Positions 42,672 to 54,238 of a stretch of 64,000 nucleotides of DNA are shown here, piece after piece. Below the pieces are notes generated by a model. It made no database searches and was not told the origin of the DNA. It saw nothing but the letters and a program-made list of their open reading frames with translations. Source of the DNA: Xanthostigma xanthostigma (taxonomy: Eukaryota; Arthropoda; Insecta; Raphidioptera; Raphidiidae). Each line of letters starts with the position of its first letter. Position 1 is the first letter of the stretch. A program made the translations under genes and the position numbers. The DNA is taken from the NCBI GenBank assembly GCA_963575645.1, contig OY754465.1:61465901-61529900 (forward strand). Reading direction: 5' to 3'.

Positions 42672-43259
42672 TCTATACTAATATATAAAGCTGAAGAGTT
42701 TGTTTGTTTGTTTGAACGCGCTAATCTCAGGAACTACTGGTTCAAATTAAAAACAAAATTTTTTTTTCGATAGCCCTTATATCGAGGAAGGCTATAGGCT
42801 ATATAAAATCAGGCTACGACCATTAGGAGCGGAGCATTAATTTAATGTTGCAAAATGTATCTCAAAAATAAGCTTCTATTCAGGTGAAATGCACTAACTA
42901 AATATACTCATATTAGCGTTGTCAGAATACAACGCCGGCTAACTCAATCAGTAGAGCACACGACTGTCAATATCAGGGTCGTTGGGCGAATATATTTTTA
43001 TTTATTTTCTATTTTCTACATTGCTTTCTTCTAAGGCTTGCATTTGAATTTATTTTAATTTTATTTAATTAATTTAAAAAAATTTAAAAAAGTATAAATA
43101 CTGCTTTTTATCGACAAAAACTTTTGAACGGTAACTCCGATCATCGTGAAATTTGGACACAACATTCATCTCTGTAAACTAAGATGAATGTGTGTACTCA
43201 TATTCTTCCCTTCCCCATTCGTTCTTTTACACCCGGGTGAAACCGGACGGGACCGCTAG
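42672..43259 (+). mobile_element. Helitron family A, long form (type copy)
   Basis: Starts TCTATACTAATATATAAAGC after A and ends gggaccgCTAG before T. The 3' hairpin acacccgggtgaaaccgg precedes the end by about ten bases. A tRNA-Lys-like block occupies 42931-42990. The 588-bp copy has no RepHel coding sequence and would need a helper. Confidence 0.9.
42931..42990 (+). repeat. tRNA-Lys-like module inside a Helitron
   Basis: 'gccggctaactcaatcagta', 'gagcacacgactgtcaatat' and 'cagggtcgttggg' correspond to the module at 17.82 kb, with the T arm partly deleted. Confidence 0.65.
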
Positions 43260-43289
43260 TGGGTCAATAAAAGATCACTGACTTTGGAC

Positions 43290-43930
43290 TATATGACACG
43301 GGATATTTATTAATTACTACAGGTTAATCGTCAACCATTTATACTATTTGATACTTTATTTTTGATCAATCGATAGGTTCTGATTCTAAGTTGACTTTTT
43401 AAAGATTTCCTTCTCGAAATCGGCTACAAACATCCTTCAACATTCCCTACTGCCAGACCCAAATGACCTTAACAATAAAACAACACACATTAAACGAATT
43501 AATCAGGCGGCAAAGAACGAATTGGTCTTGCTAGAGTTGATAAACTTGACCGCCGTTACGTAGCTGGGTACACGGAGCAAGCGTATCCGTTCTGTTATCG
43601 ACCCGCGCGGTGATTCGAGGACACGGGCCTCGACCGTTGCTTAGTTTCGATACCAGAACCGTATTTTATCTCATTCTCGAGCGAGTTCACTGCGATAGTG
43701 TCGTCTTTCTCTGAACGTGTGACGATAGTCTATTGTTCCGAACGGTTTTTATACAACAGCAGCACAGCATCAGCAGCAGCCAACAGCGGACAAGTGGTGG
43801 CTACCCGAGGATGCAGATGAACGGAGTACGATTCTTGAAATCGTTATCAAATTTTAAAAAACAGTTGTGTGGTTTTAAGAAACCACGACACTTTTATTGG
43901 ATTGTAGGCGTTGGATTGTAGACACTTATC
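43290..43930 (+). promoter_or_regulatory. GC-richer block, possible promoter/5'UTR or solo LTR
   Basis: From 43540 to 43830 the composition is much less AT-rich. 'gagttcactgcgatagtgtc' near 43684 resembles an arthropod initiator context. It is followed by a CAG-rich stretch (43757-43785). A TTG-start frame (43733-43921) reads through it. It could be a 5' untranslated exon or an LTR. No pair of LTRs is seen. Confidence 0.25.
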
Positions 43931-44204
43931 CATCACGATTAATTATAAAAACAATATTCACATGAATACACGAATAAAAACATGTAAACACTGTACAGCA
44001 CTTGCCCGCATGACAGACTGACTATGTGTTATACATACTACACGGTCAGCTGATGCTAACCATGGGCGCCGCCATATTGGCCTTGGCTGCTCTACCGAGC
44101 GCCTACTCCGAGCGCCTTTCACTTTACCCCTACTCCGCGGCCGCCTTTAATGCGACATGCAACAGACGGCCAGAAAAATTCGGGGCGATAGAATAAAAGT
44201 TTCA

Positions 44205-44607
44205 CTTTAAAAACTCGGGTCGCAAACCTTGCCGACAATATAGGCAGTGTGGCTTTATTATGTGAACTTAACCCTTTTGTTTTTGGACAAAATAAAAAAT
44301 TTAATCCGTTAATAAATCCCCTAAAATAACATTTTTTTTTAAATATAAATATTACTATCAATTTACCAAATTAAATCCACCCTTCACTAAGTAAGTCCAG
44401 ATCTACAAACTGATGTTTTCATAAAATTTTTAAGTCCGGTTCTATCGGGCTGATTTTAATAAAAATTTGGCAGCACATTTTTATCTTTACTAATAGGTTA
44501 AATTTCAATTTTGAAACGATTCGGAGAATTTTTTCGGTATTTTTGGGCCCAAAAAGATTCGTGCGGTGATGGATTTCAATATGTGGTACAAATTTCGTTA
44601 AAATCAA
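44205..44607 (-). repeat. Dispersed repeat family D, copy 3
   Basis: Minus-strand copy. It begins 'aaaactcgggtcgcaaacct' and contains 'ggcagtgtggctttattatg' and 'tgtttttggacaaaataaa'. It ends near 'aatatgtggtacaaatttcg'. Confidence 0.65.
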
Positions 44608-44697
44608 TTAACTCCTTAAAAATTAAACAACAAAGCATTTAAAAAAAATAATAACTGAGTTGGTGAGCATCTATTATAATCTGCTGAGGGTCTGGAA

Positions 44698-45023
44698 CAG
44701 GGGCGTGCAAATCTTTTGATCGGCGGGCCACGTTGCTGATGAAAATTTGACCGTGGGCCAAAAATTTGGAGAGCAAAAAAAGGTCCTTTCATTTCCGCAA
44801 AATATTGGAGAACAAAAAAAAAGGTCCTTTCATTTCCGCAACAAAATATTGGAGAGCAAGAAAAAAAAAGTCTTACTATTTTCCTAAAAATTTTTTTATG
44901 CGCCAAATAATATTGGCAAACTATTTTCGCTCTTAATAATCATTTATAAAATGTTTCGCGGGCCGGACAAAAGTCTACTGCGGGCCGGATCCGGCCCGTG
45001 GGCCGCCATTTGCCCAGGCCTAG
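44698..45023. mobile_element. hAT-type MITE
   Basis: Left end CAGGGGCGTGCAAATC, then a gcgggcc block. The right end gggccgccatttgcccaggc plus ctag is its inverse. Ends of this kind (cagggg..gcaaa, gggcc) are typical for non-autonomous hAT elements. An internal about 47-bp tandem duplication ('aaaggtcctttcatttccgc') is present. The 8-bp target duplication could not be confirmed. Confidence 0.65.
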
Positions 45024-45324
45024 TATGGAGTGAATTTTTAACTTTGCGACATTTTTTTTAAATTTTGGTTTTGTTGTATTTCTTCATTTAGGTTCGCTAT
45101 ACTTTTTTCGCGTTTGCCAGAATTATTCAAAATTACCCAATCCGTCGAAAAATATAACGACTAACTTGGACGTTTTTTGGCTAGATAAAAGGATCCATTA
45201 GGCATCATTTAGTTCAAAATCAGCACTCCCGAGTTTTTTTTCTTGTAAATAAAATTTCACGGAATTATCTACCCAAACATGTTTGATATAAGTAGTTCTT
45301 GGACTATGTTCCGAAAGAATTTAA

Positions 45325-45500
45325 CAGCGCCTTAACTGGATTCATCGGCGACGATGGCAAGATTCTGATTTAGCGCCCTCAAAATGTTGTTGGTTGATAT
45401 ATTCCAATAAAACAATAATAATCGCATTACTGATTGCGCCCTTTCCGGTTTGCGCCTCTGGCGAGGGCCTCAATTACCAAGCCCGAATTACGGCGCTGAA
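45325..45500. mobile_element. Small TIR element, CAGCGCC ends
   Basis: CAGCGCCTTAA on the left and the complement of CAGCGCCGTAA on the right. The right part has 'gcgcctctggcgagggcctc'. About 175 bp. Confidence 0.5.
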
Positions 45501-46133
45501 AATGGACAAAAAACTTATATGATATTTCCAGGTTTTCCAAAGTCTGTGATAACCCTGTAGCAAGCATTGTTGCATTAATTCTCTCTCTCTCTCTTTTTTA
45601 ATATTGTCAAAATTAGTTTTCCTTAGCTACGCTGGAAAAATGAATGTTGTTATTTTTGGAAAAAATTCAATTGATTAATTACTTCTAATGAGAAAACATA
45701 TTTTTACGAATTGTTATTAATTCAATCAAAATGTTTCATTTATTTTAAAGTAAGAACTTTATTTAGTGCTTACAACCCTGTTACACCCTCTAGGCTAAGT
45801 GCATTTCTTTTCAATTTTGAATTCATGTATAATAACTGATTTAAGCTTTTTAAATTCATTTTTTATTCATATATATTTCAGCGTGCTGTTAATCCCAAGG
45901 GTGTTGTTTACTTGTTACATGTACTGACGTACACGGAGCTATGTGTATGAAATGTGTTCGTGATAATTATACCTAAGTGAAAATAGAAAAACTATCAGCT
46001 TACGATATTTTCATAGTTCAACCTTTTTTGAAGGTCAATGACAGATCTATCTAGAACTAAAAATTGCTGAGTATTCAAAGTTTTCCAGTAGGCACGCAAA
46101 CCAGTTTTCCCTGACTTTTTTGCTAATCAATTA

Positions 46134-46300
46134 GTGATGAGCAAAACAAGACCAAGACTGAGATAGTCTTGGTATCGGTCTTGTTCTTGCTCAAATACTT
46201 CTGGTTTTGATATTGGTCTCTTTTATTCGATCTTGGTCTTCCTAGTGTATTAGTATGGGCTTGGTCTTGCGAAAAAGCAAGATCAAGATTAAGACTGCAA
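46134..46300 (+). mobile_element. 'caagacc' motif element, copy 2
   Basis: Starts TTAGTGATGAGCAAAACAAG, then a series of 'agaccaagactgag', 'cttggtatcggtcttg' motifs in both directions. Partner of 5040-5357. Confidence 0.5.
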
Positions 46301-46354
46301 AACTAACATTGATTATAGTTAACAAAATAAAATAAGACAACTTGATATTATGGT

Positions 46355-46571
46355 ATGATAAAATTATTCGGGATACAAGGCTAAATATAAAAACAATTTT
46401 TATTCACTAGAACATCATTTCATCATCAACGTTTCGGCAGAAATTCATGGATTCATCAGAAAGGTCCTGAATAAGACATGAATTTCTGCCGAAACGTTGA
46501 CGATTTAATGATGTTCTAGTGAATAAAAATTGTTTTTATATTTAGCCTTGTATCCCGAACAATTTTATCAT
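46355..46571. mobile_element. Penelope-type fold-back element D with exact CTGATGA core
   Basis: Arms of about 95 bp mirror 'atgataaaattattcgggat', 'acaaggctaaatataaaaac' and 'tattcactagaacatcattt'. They meet around 46450-46480. On the minus strand, 46428-46459 reads CTGATGAATCC..CTGCCGAAACGTT, so the CTGATGA and GAAAC boxes of a hammerhead are both exact. The intervening hairpin is poor, however. The tail 'ttgatcgtgcaccactat' resembles the tails of A, B and C. A target duplication is not clear. Confidence 0.65.
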
Positions 46572-47227
46572 TGATCGTGCACCACTATAATCAATGCTTT
46601 CTCATTTCGATTATAATCGAAAATTGTTATACTTCTGATAAAAATTAATCCACCGTTCGGTTTTTTTGGTACATTTTTAGCGGTAAAGGAATAATTGAAC
46701 TAGAATAGGCCAGAGTCCAGAAGTTTAAACATCTCAATATCTCTGGCTTCGATAATTATTATCAGTACAAGTTTAAAATTATACAATTTTGTTCAAGTAA
46801 TTTCTAGAACGTATCTTTAGTTTATTAGAGACAGACTGAGATCACTCATAAAAATGTTTTTCTTATTTAATCGTTCTAGATATCAAAGTCCGTTATTATT
46901 TATTAATATAGCTTACTCAAAATCAAGCATTTGTACTTTAATAAAACTTCTTCGAACAATCCACTTGAAAAATAATCTAATCACTATATCTTTCCAAGCT
47001 ACTACAGATGATTAAATGCAAATACACTCGCTGTTCATTCATTCGAGTAGTTTCATTTTTTTTTTCAAAAACGATGTTATCGAAGCACGTACCTATCTCT
47101 TCGACTTTGACAAGCAGCACTCATTTCTAAATTTCGTTTTTCTATAGTTTAGCTAGTTTCAGTAAAAAGTGTTTTTTTTTTTCAAAAAGTTTATAATTTT
47201 GAATTTTCAATGCATTGGTTAATAGTT
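46572..47227. other. Non-coding stretch without assigned element
   Basis: AT-rich. No repeats noticed. Confidence 0.4.
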
Positions 47228-47231
47228 TTAA

Positions 47232-47924
47232 GGAGGTTGATCCGTTTTACGAAGATAAAGAAAAAAATCTGAAATAAAGTTTTTTTAATAGATTTTTTTA
47301 TGACAAAATATTCTGTAAAAAATCCAAAATCATTAGGAGATTTATGAAGTTAAAAATTAAAAAAAACTTTTACATGTAGTCTTATGGAAAATATGTAAGC
47401 TAGCATGCAAACAGTTCATTTTAATGTTTTGCAAATAACCAAATAGTGTCAGCAGTTCCAAAAACTATCTATGTAAAGCATCGATGTCTTACGCATATTT
47501 TAATATTTTTTCCAATTTAATTAGGAGACTTTTAATCAATAAAAAAAATTATTAAACCTTAGCACTTTTCGATTATGGACTTTTATTCTTGACAGATTTA
47601 ACAATTTTAACTGAATTTTCAACTTTTTAATGATTTAATTTTAATTTTTATTACTTCTAATTTCTTTTTTCAATTATTTACTGCAAAAAATATGTAAAAT
47701 ACAGATATTTACATAAATGTATTTTTTTTAACCTAACTTTGTACAAAAAATACAAAAGTTAGTCCATTAAGTATAAAGTACTGAAATAATTAATTAATAT
47801 AAAAAAAAAAAATTATTTACGCCTTTATGACAATAATTTATTGGTATCATCGACTTATAAACTATAAAAGTTCCCATTTAGAATTCGACTTACTTTTGAT
47901 TGGGACTGTAACGGATCAACCTCC
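47232..47924. mobile_element. TTAA-flanked inverted-repeat element (piggyBac-like target)
   Basis: GGAGGTTGATCCGTTttacg at the left and the complement of GGAGGTTGATCCGTTacagt at the right. Each is bordered by TTAA (47228-47231, 47925-47928). A TTAA target duplication is characteristic of piggyBac-type transposition. The 693-bp interior is very AT-rich with no frame. The TIR is only about 15 bp. Confidence 0.7.
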
Positions 47925-48098
47925 TTAAGAAATATAATATACTAAGAAGTAAGAACCGTTTTCGAGATATTCTGTAATGTACTCGTTTTCTTTATTCGTG
48001 GTATATACCCCAGCATGTTAATTATGTACATTTTGATTGTTAATATCTCGTTTTACATTCGGTCAGTGAATAAATTTCATTTTTTTAAATCTATATCT

Positions 48099-48135
48099 AT
48101 ACTAATATATAAAGCTGAAGAGTTTGTTTATAATA
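48099..48135 (+). mobile_element. Helitron family A, 5' fragment
   Basis: 'tctatactaatatataaagc' and 'tgaagagtttgttt', then unrelated sequence. Confidence 0.7.
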
Positions 48136-48373
48136 TATTTTACATACAATATGGTATGGTCGTCCGGTGTCTGTATATATTATAGTAACGGATTACAAAA
48201 TCCAAATACTGTGAGAGTTATTTCTTTGACGAATTATACAGACGTTAGCTCAATTAATTCAAATAAATAAAATCGTAACTTAGTCTGTAATTGAACAGTT
48301 TTAAAGATTCCTAGAGCGAATTTTCAGTTTTAATCACTTTTTTCTGTTTATATTTTTTTGTACCTATTTTCTA

Positions 48374-48719
48374 TCTATACTAATATCTAAAGCTGAAGAG
48401 TTTGTTTGTTTGGTTGAACGCGCTAATCTCAGAAACTATTGGTTCGAATAGAAAAAAAATATTTGTTACATAGTCCATTTATTGAGGAAGGCTATAGGCT
48501 ATAGGTATAATATCGCGCTACGACCAATAGGAACGGAGCATCAATGAAAAATCTAACTCAAAATTTGTCCGTCCGACAAATACTTTTGAACGGTAACTCC
48601 GATCATCATGAAATTTGGACACAATATTCATCTCGGTAAACTAAGATGAACGTGCATACTCATGTACCCTCCCCCCATTCGTTCTTTAGCACCCGGGTGA
48701 AATCGGGCGGGACCGCTAG
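48374..48719 (+). mobile_element. Helitron family A, short form
   Basis: TC start after A, CTAG end before T, hairpin gcacccgggtgaaatcgggc. The two halves join at 'gtccgtccgacaaatactttt' without the tRNA-Lys-like block. 346 bp. Confidence 0.85.
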
Positions 48720-49850
48720 TTAAATATAAGGCACTTTTATTAGCCTTATACTTCAATTTTATTAAATCCCTAAGTAAAGCCGTTTCACGAATGAACTACC
48801 TTAATGAGTTTTTTGTTCGATTTTCGCGTTTCATCATAGAAATAATCAAAATCGATGTCGGAAATTTTCAAGTTTTGGTTTAATTTTCAGGCGTTTAATC
48901 AACAGAAACGACCAAATAATAAAGGTCAGGTTTCAAGAATTGATATAAAAGAAGGAAACGTGGATATGCAATGGTAGTTCTAGCGCAATTGAATCTAGTA
49001 TCTCCGCACCAATTAACATATGAGTTAATTACTAGAAATTTGTTTTAACAATTCACTTGCTCTATACAAGAACGTATCTAGAATTTTTTGAAGGGGGGGA
49101 GCTCAACAAAACAAAATTTTTTACATTTGATTGTAAAATTATTTGTAAAATTTTTTAAGTTGTACTTCTTTTGACGCGTTCTAAAAAAATAATGAGTTTG
49201 AATTTTTACGATGTACGATAAAAATTAACACGATGATGTTATCATCTGTAAAATCAAAATTAACATGAAGTTACCGACTATACCATTTTCTTAAATATTT
49301 TGATTTTAAGTTAATTAAAATAGTTAATATGACAGATGTCAAGTGATGTTTTAGTTCAATATACGAATAAAAATCATATGTACTGCTTATAAATTATATA
49401 CTGATGAAAATGATTGAAAACATTTGTTAGTTATGAATATTAGTAATAATATATCTTTCCAGTCCGATTGTTGTTTAATTTAAATAAATTTCTTGCATGC
49501 AAATTAAAAGTTAGTTTTTAATCACTCCAAGGAGTACAACTTTTAAAGCGCGTTTATATAATATGTTTTCCAATTTGAATTTATTTATTTTGTTTTGGAG
49601 AGACAATGCTAAAGACTTTTAGCTCACTCCTTTAAATCCATGGGTAATTATTAAAATATCGTTTTATATATCTAATTTTTATTCATGCATAATCAATAAT
49701 CATTTTAACTCCACAAAAACGCTTTATCATTAATTAAATATTTACTTTACGGGAGATAGCTATTGTGATTTTGCGAATCATGCTACACTTAGATTCTATA
49801 CCTAGTAGTGATGTAACGAATGTCAATTTTCAAAAAATCAATTCACTAGT
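48720..49850. other. Non-coding AT-rich stretch
   Basis: No gene or clear repeat. 'aacgtatctagaattttttg' and 'aaggggggga' near 49.07-49.10 kb look like a decayed DNA-transposon end. Confidence 0.4.
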
Positions 49851-49852
49851 TT

Positions 49853-50555
49853 TTAGGCGCGAATAGCGTAAGCTAAAGCGCCTATATGTACTCGCTTTGT
49901 CTGTGAATCTGTGAATCTGTGAATCTGTATGTCACGCTTTTTTGTGGATTGTGTACAGCTCAAACGCCTTAACCGATTTTAAAAAACTTTTTTTTGTTCG
50001 ATTCGTCTCCGGGTAACTTAGATCCTAACGTCGCCCGATTTTTGAATTTTTGCTCCAGAGGGGAGCAATTTAGAAAAAACGAAGTTTTTCGCTTATAACT
50101 CGCTCAATTTAAATCAGATCGGTTCGAAACATGTCTTAAACGAAAGAGGAGAAAATTTTACATAAATTTCGTACAACAGAATTCGCCCAATCACTTTTCT
50201 TATACACATTTATATAGAAATAAATTCAATCTGATATAACCGATAGCAAACATCTTTCGGTTATCTCTCTCTGTTGCACGGTATAACATGGTAATTTAAT
50301 TATTGCGTATGTTCTGTCTTAAAATAAAATTGGTCGATAATTTTATTTATGACAATAATAAAACAAAGGAGATAGCATTTGTTCAAAAACGGATGCCATT
50401 TGAAATATTTATGCAACGCCTTCTAAGTTAACAATTTGAATAACTAATTATTATTAAAACATAATACTTTGCAGATGCAAACGTCACTTTTGACATTTCT
50501 TACCATTCCGACACCACGGATGAGCGGATTGAAACCAAATTTTGGGAGGATGTTT
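49853..50555 (+). mobile_element. Family C-related element, copy 4
   Basis: 'gctcaatttaaatcagatcg' and 'gttcgaaacatgtcttaaac' mirror 16.92-16.98 kb. 'gcggattgaaaccaaatttt' mirrors 16.1 and 16.53 kb. The left end carries a short 'ctgtgaat' triplication (49903-49930). The usual outer ends are missing. Confidence 0.6.
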
Positions 50556-50689
50556 GATATGCAAATATGAAGTGGCCTATTGTTTTTTGGGAACATCGGC
50601 GCATGCGTAAAAGAATATATCTCTTATAATGTTGTTTTATATAATAATAATAGTGGAATTATAAAACGGTCGAATAAAAAAAAAAAACT

Positions 50690-50830
50690 TGGTGATTGAT
50701 GATGAGATACTGTTTTAATAACTTGAATATTAAAATAATAGTTGTGTGACTAAATTAATAAGTGAGCGACTAAATTACTAATTGAACAACTGAATTACTA
50801 AGTGAGCGGTAAGAATGCCTTCGGTAATTT
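50690..50830 (+). repeat. Imperfect short tandem of 'gactaaattactaagtgagc'
   Basis: Four degenerate units of about 20 bp precede the satellite. They may be its leading junction. Confidence 0.45.
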
Positions 50831-50908
50831 TAAAGCAGATATCTTCAACCGATTGAGATGAAAATTTGTATACACGTTAAGTTTGGATGACAATGCATGG
50901 TTAGCTGT

Positions 50909-52778
50909 GTGACGTCACTCTAAATCCAATATGGCGAACTTCTAAATATAGCGGATTTTATTATGCTTTCCTACAATATGGGTATCAAATGAAAGGGCTT
51001 GCTGAGAATAACTCGAAAAATAAAGTGACGTCACTCTAAATCCAATATGGCGAACTTCTAAAAATGGCGGACTAATTTTATTTACTTTCCTACAATATGG
51101 GTACCAAATGAAAGAGCTTGCTGTAAATAACTCGAAAAATAAAGTGACGTCACTCTAAATCCAATATGGCGGACTTCTAAAGATGGCGGACTAAGTTTTT
51201 TATGCTTTCCTACAATATGGGTATCAAATGAAAGGGCTTGCTGAAAATAACTCGAAAAATAAAGTGACGTCACTCTAAATCCAATATGGCGGACTTCTAA
51301 AGATGGCGGACTAAGTTTATTATGCTTTCCTACAATATGGGTATCAAATGAAAGGGCTTGCTGTAAATAACTCGAAAAATAAAGTGACGTCACTCTAAAT
51401 CCAATATGGCGGACTTCTAAAGATGGCGGACTAAGTTTATTATGCTTTCCTACAATATGGGTATCAAATGAAAGGGCTTGTTGAGAATAACTCGAAAAAT
51501 AAAGTGACGTCACTCTAAATCCAATATGGCGGACTTCTAAAAAAGGCGGACTAATTTTATTTACTTTCCTACAATATGGGTATAAATGAAAGAGCTTGTT
51601 GTAAATAACTCGAAAAATAAAGTGACGTCACTCTAAATCCAATATGGCGGACTTCTAAAGATAGCGGACTAATTTTATTATGCTTTCCTACAATATGGGT
51701 ATCAAATGAAAGGGCTTGCTGAGAATAACTCGAAAAATGAAGTGACGTTACTCTAAATCCAATATGGCGGACTTCTAAAAATGGCGGACTAATTTTATTA
51801 TGCTTTCCTACAATATGGGTATCAAATGAAAGGGCTTGCTGTAAATAACTCGAAAAATAAAGTGACGTCACTCTAAATCCAATATGGCGGACTTCTAAAA
51901 ATGGCGGACTAATATTATTATGCTTTCCTACAATATGGGTATCAAATGAAAGGGCTTGCTTAAAATAACTCGAAAAATAAAGTGACGTCACTCAAAATCC
52001 AATATGGCGGACTTCTAAAAATGGCGGACTAATTTTATTATGCTTTCCTACAATATGGGTATCAAATGAAAGGGCTTGCTGTAAATAACTCGCAAAATAA
52101 AGTGACGTCACTCTAAATCCAATATGGCGGACTTCTAAAGATAGCGGACTAATTTTATTATGCTTTCCTACAATATGGGTATCAAATGAAAGGGCTTACT
52201 GAGAATAACTCGAAAAATGAAGTGACGTTACTCTAAATCCAATATGGCGGACTTCTAAAAATGGCGGACTAATTTTATTATGCTTTCCTACAATATGGGT
52301 ATCAAATGAAAGGGCTTGCTGTAAATAACTCGAAAAATAAAGTGACGTCACTCTAAATCCAATATGGCGGACTTCTAAAGATGGCGGACTAATATTATTA
52401 TGCTTTCCTACAATATGGGTATCAAATGAAAGGGCTTGCTTAAAATAACTCTAAAAATAAAGTGACGTCACTCAAAATCCAATATGGCGGACTTCTAAAA
52501 ATGGCTGACTAATTTTATTATGCTTTCCTACAATATGGGTATCAAATGAAAGAGCCTGCTGTAAATAACTCGAAAAATAAAGTGATGTCACTCTAAATCC
52601 AATATGGCGGACTTCTAAAGATGGCAAACTAATTTTATTATGCTTTCCTACAATATGGGTATCAAATGAAAGGGCTTGCTGTAAATAATTCGAAAAATAA
52701 AGTGACGTCACTCTAAATCCAATATGGCGGACTTCTAAAGATGGCGGACTAATATTATTATGCTTTCCTACAATATGA
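50909..52778. repeat. 120-bp satellite array, 16 units with a higher-order repeat
   Basis: 'gtgacgtcactctaaatcca' recurs at 50909, 51025, 51144, 51264, 51384, 51504, 51622, 51742, 51862, 51982, 52102, 52222, 52342, 52462, 52582 and 52702. Spacing is almost always 120. The unit also contains 'atatggcggacttctaaa', 'tttcctacaatatgggtatc' and 'aaatgaaagggcttgct'. Variants (gttactc, cactcaaaatcc, agatagcgg) repeat every 480 bp between 51622 and 52581, giving a four-unit higher-order repeat. The minus strand stays open over 40-residue periods because 120 is divisible by three. I do not accept it as a gene. Confidence 0.9.
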
Positions 52779-53218
52779 AACAAGAAGGGGCTAATGTGGA
52801 GTTTTTAAAAAAACAATTCCGTGCTGAACGTTAAATATACACCGATTTTCAAACAAAACACCGGGGTAAAATTTCGCGCCTTGTAATTCTTGAATTACTT
52901 GGGCATATACTCCCACTGGTTATAAATATGATTTGCGAATTTTTTCCATTTTCATAAAGGTTAAATAAAAATCGAGAGACAATGTTTAAAGGATCAGCTT
53001 TTACCCATCTAAATAGAAATTTTAATATCATTTGTTTTTGCTCATTTAATATTTTGAAAATTGAAGAAATGAAATTTATTTTGTTTCTGAACATTTTTAT
53101 TCCCATTATCTACCCTACTATTCATTTATTATCATAAACGATATCAATTTTAATGTAATTTAACTTTTAAGTTAATATAGTTAAGTTCACTACTTGAATG
53201 TAGGAATTAATGGGAAAA
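52779..53218. other. Non-coding stretch following the satellite
   Basis: AT-rich. An 85-codon minus frame (52849-53106) has no domain or splice context. Confidence 0.35.
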
Positions 53219-53613
53219 TTTGAACCAGATAAATAAAATGCAATAACTTCCAAAATGATTGATTTTAACGGAATTTGGTCTGCATGTTGAAATCCATCAC
53301 CACACGAGATATATTAAAAATGGACCAACCGAATTATTTCAGACGTAGTTTTTAGAGGTTGATAATGCTTCCGAGCCCAAAAGTACTGAAAAAATCTTAG
53401 AATCGTTTCAAAATTGAAAATTAACTCTTCAGTGAAGATTAAAACGTGTTGCTAAAATTTTAATAAAATCGGCCAGACAAGATTTTGGCGCAGATGTTGA
53501 ATTGACAATAATTTTGTAATCAATAAGATAAAAATATTTTTAAGGGGTGTTTTAAAGCCACAATGCCTGTTATATTGTTGGCAGGGTTTTGGCACTGAGA
53601 CCCTAGTTTTTAT
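53219..53613 (+). repeat. Dispersed repeat family D, copy 4
   Basis: 'aacttccaaaatgattgatt', 'ggaatttggtctgcatgttg', then 'gttggcagggttttggcact' and 'gagaccctagtttttatt'. No microsatellite at the left end. Confidence 0.65.
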
Positions 53614-54238
53614 TAAATATTTAGACAGGCTTGTTTTTATTCAAAACGAGGTAAACAAAATAAACAACACGTCTAGCTGTCTATATTTGTATTGTTAATG
53701 GTTTTTCATTGCGGATTTTCCACGAACTACAGCTTTTCTAGCATATGCGCTGTAGCCATCTGTGCTGCGCGTTAATAACAAATTCGATATAGCACGGAAA
53801 ACTCATAGGAAAACTCCACTAACTCCGCATCAAGTGGCGACGTCGCGGAAAAGTACTGAACTAAACAAAAGAGCAAACAAGCCGGTACGAATGCACTTTT
53901 AATTGGATTTTGTTAAAAACAATCGCATTTATTCGTAAATTGGTAAGTCGAAATAACCAGTCTAATTTGTATTAGAATTTACAACGCTGTAACGTTTCTG
54001 TCTCACTTCAACTTATGTAATGTTTTTGTTGAAAAATGACAAAAATTTACAAGCACCGTACAAAATATGCGCTCGGGAAATATGTGACCACCAAATTCAT
54101 TTTACTACCGTTTTATTATAGCTGTAATTAACTATTAAGCATCATAAAATTTGGCTTGCTGTTTAAAAATTTCAAAAAACACATTTTTTTCGCCCTAAAA
54201 AATCAGTCAAAAAACTATGCTTAGTAATTTTTGACAGC
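53614..54238. other. Unassigned, possibly intronic
   Basis: No repeats noticed. Composition is moderate at 53.7-53.9 kb. It precedes a possible terminal exon. Confidence 0.3.

Noticed and set aside
43290..43930. LTR retrotransposon
   Set aside because: There is no second LTR, primer-binding site or polypurine tract, and no gag/pol frame. A solo LTR remains possible but unproven.
51082..52783. Long minus-strand frames of 103-143 codons with 40-residue repeats
   Set aside because: They follow directly from the 120-bp satellite, whose unit length is divisible by three. Frames break wherever a unit has an indel, and no start, splice or poly(A) context is present.
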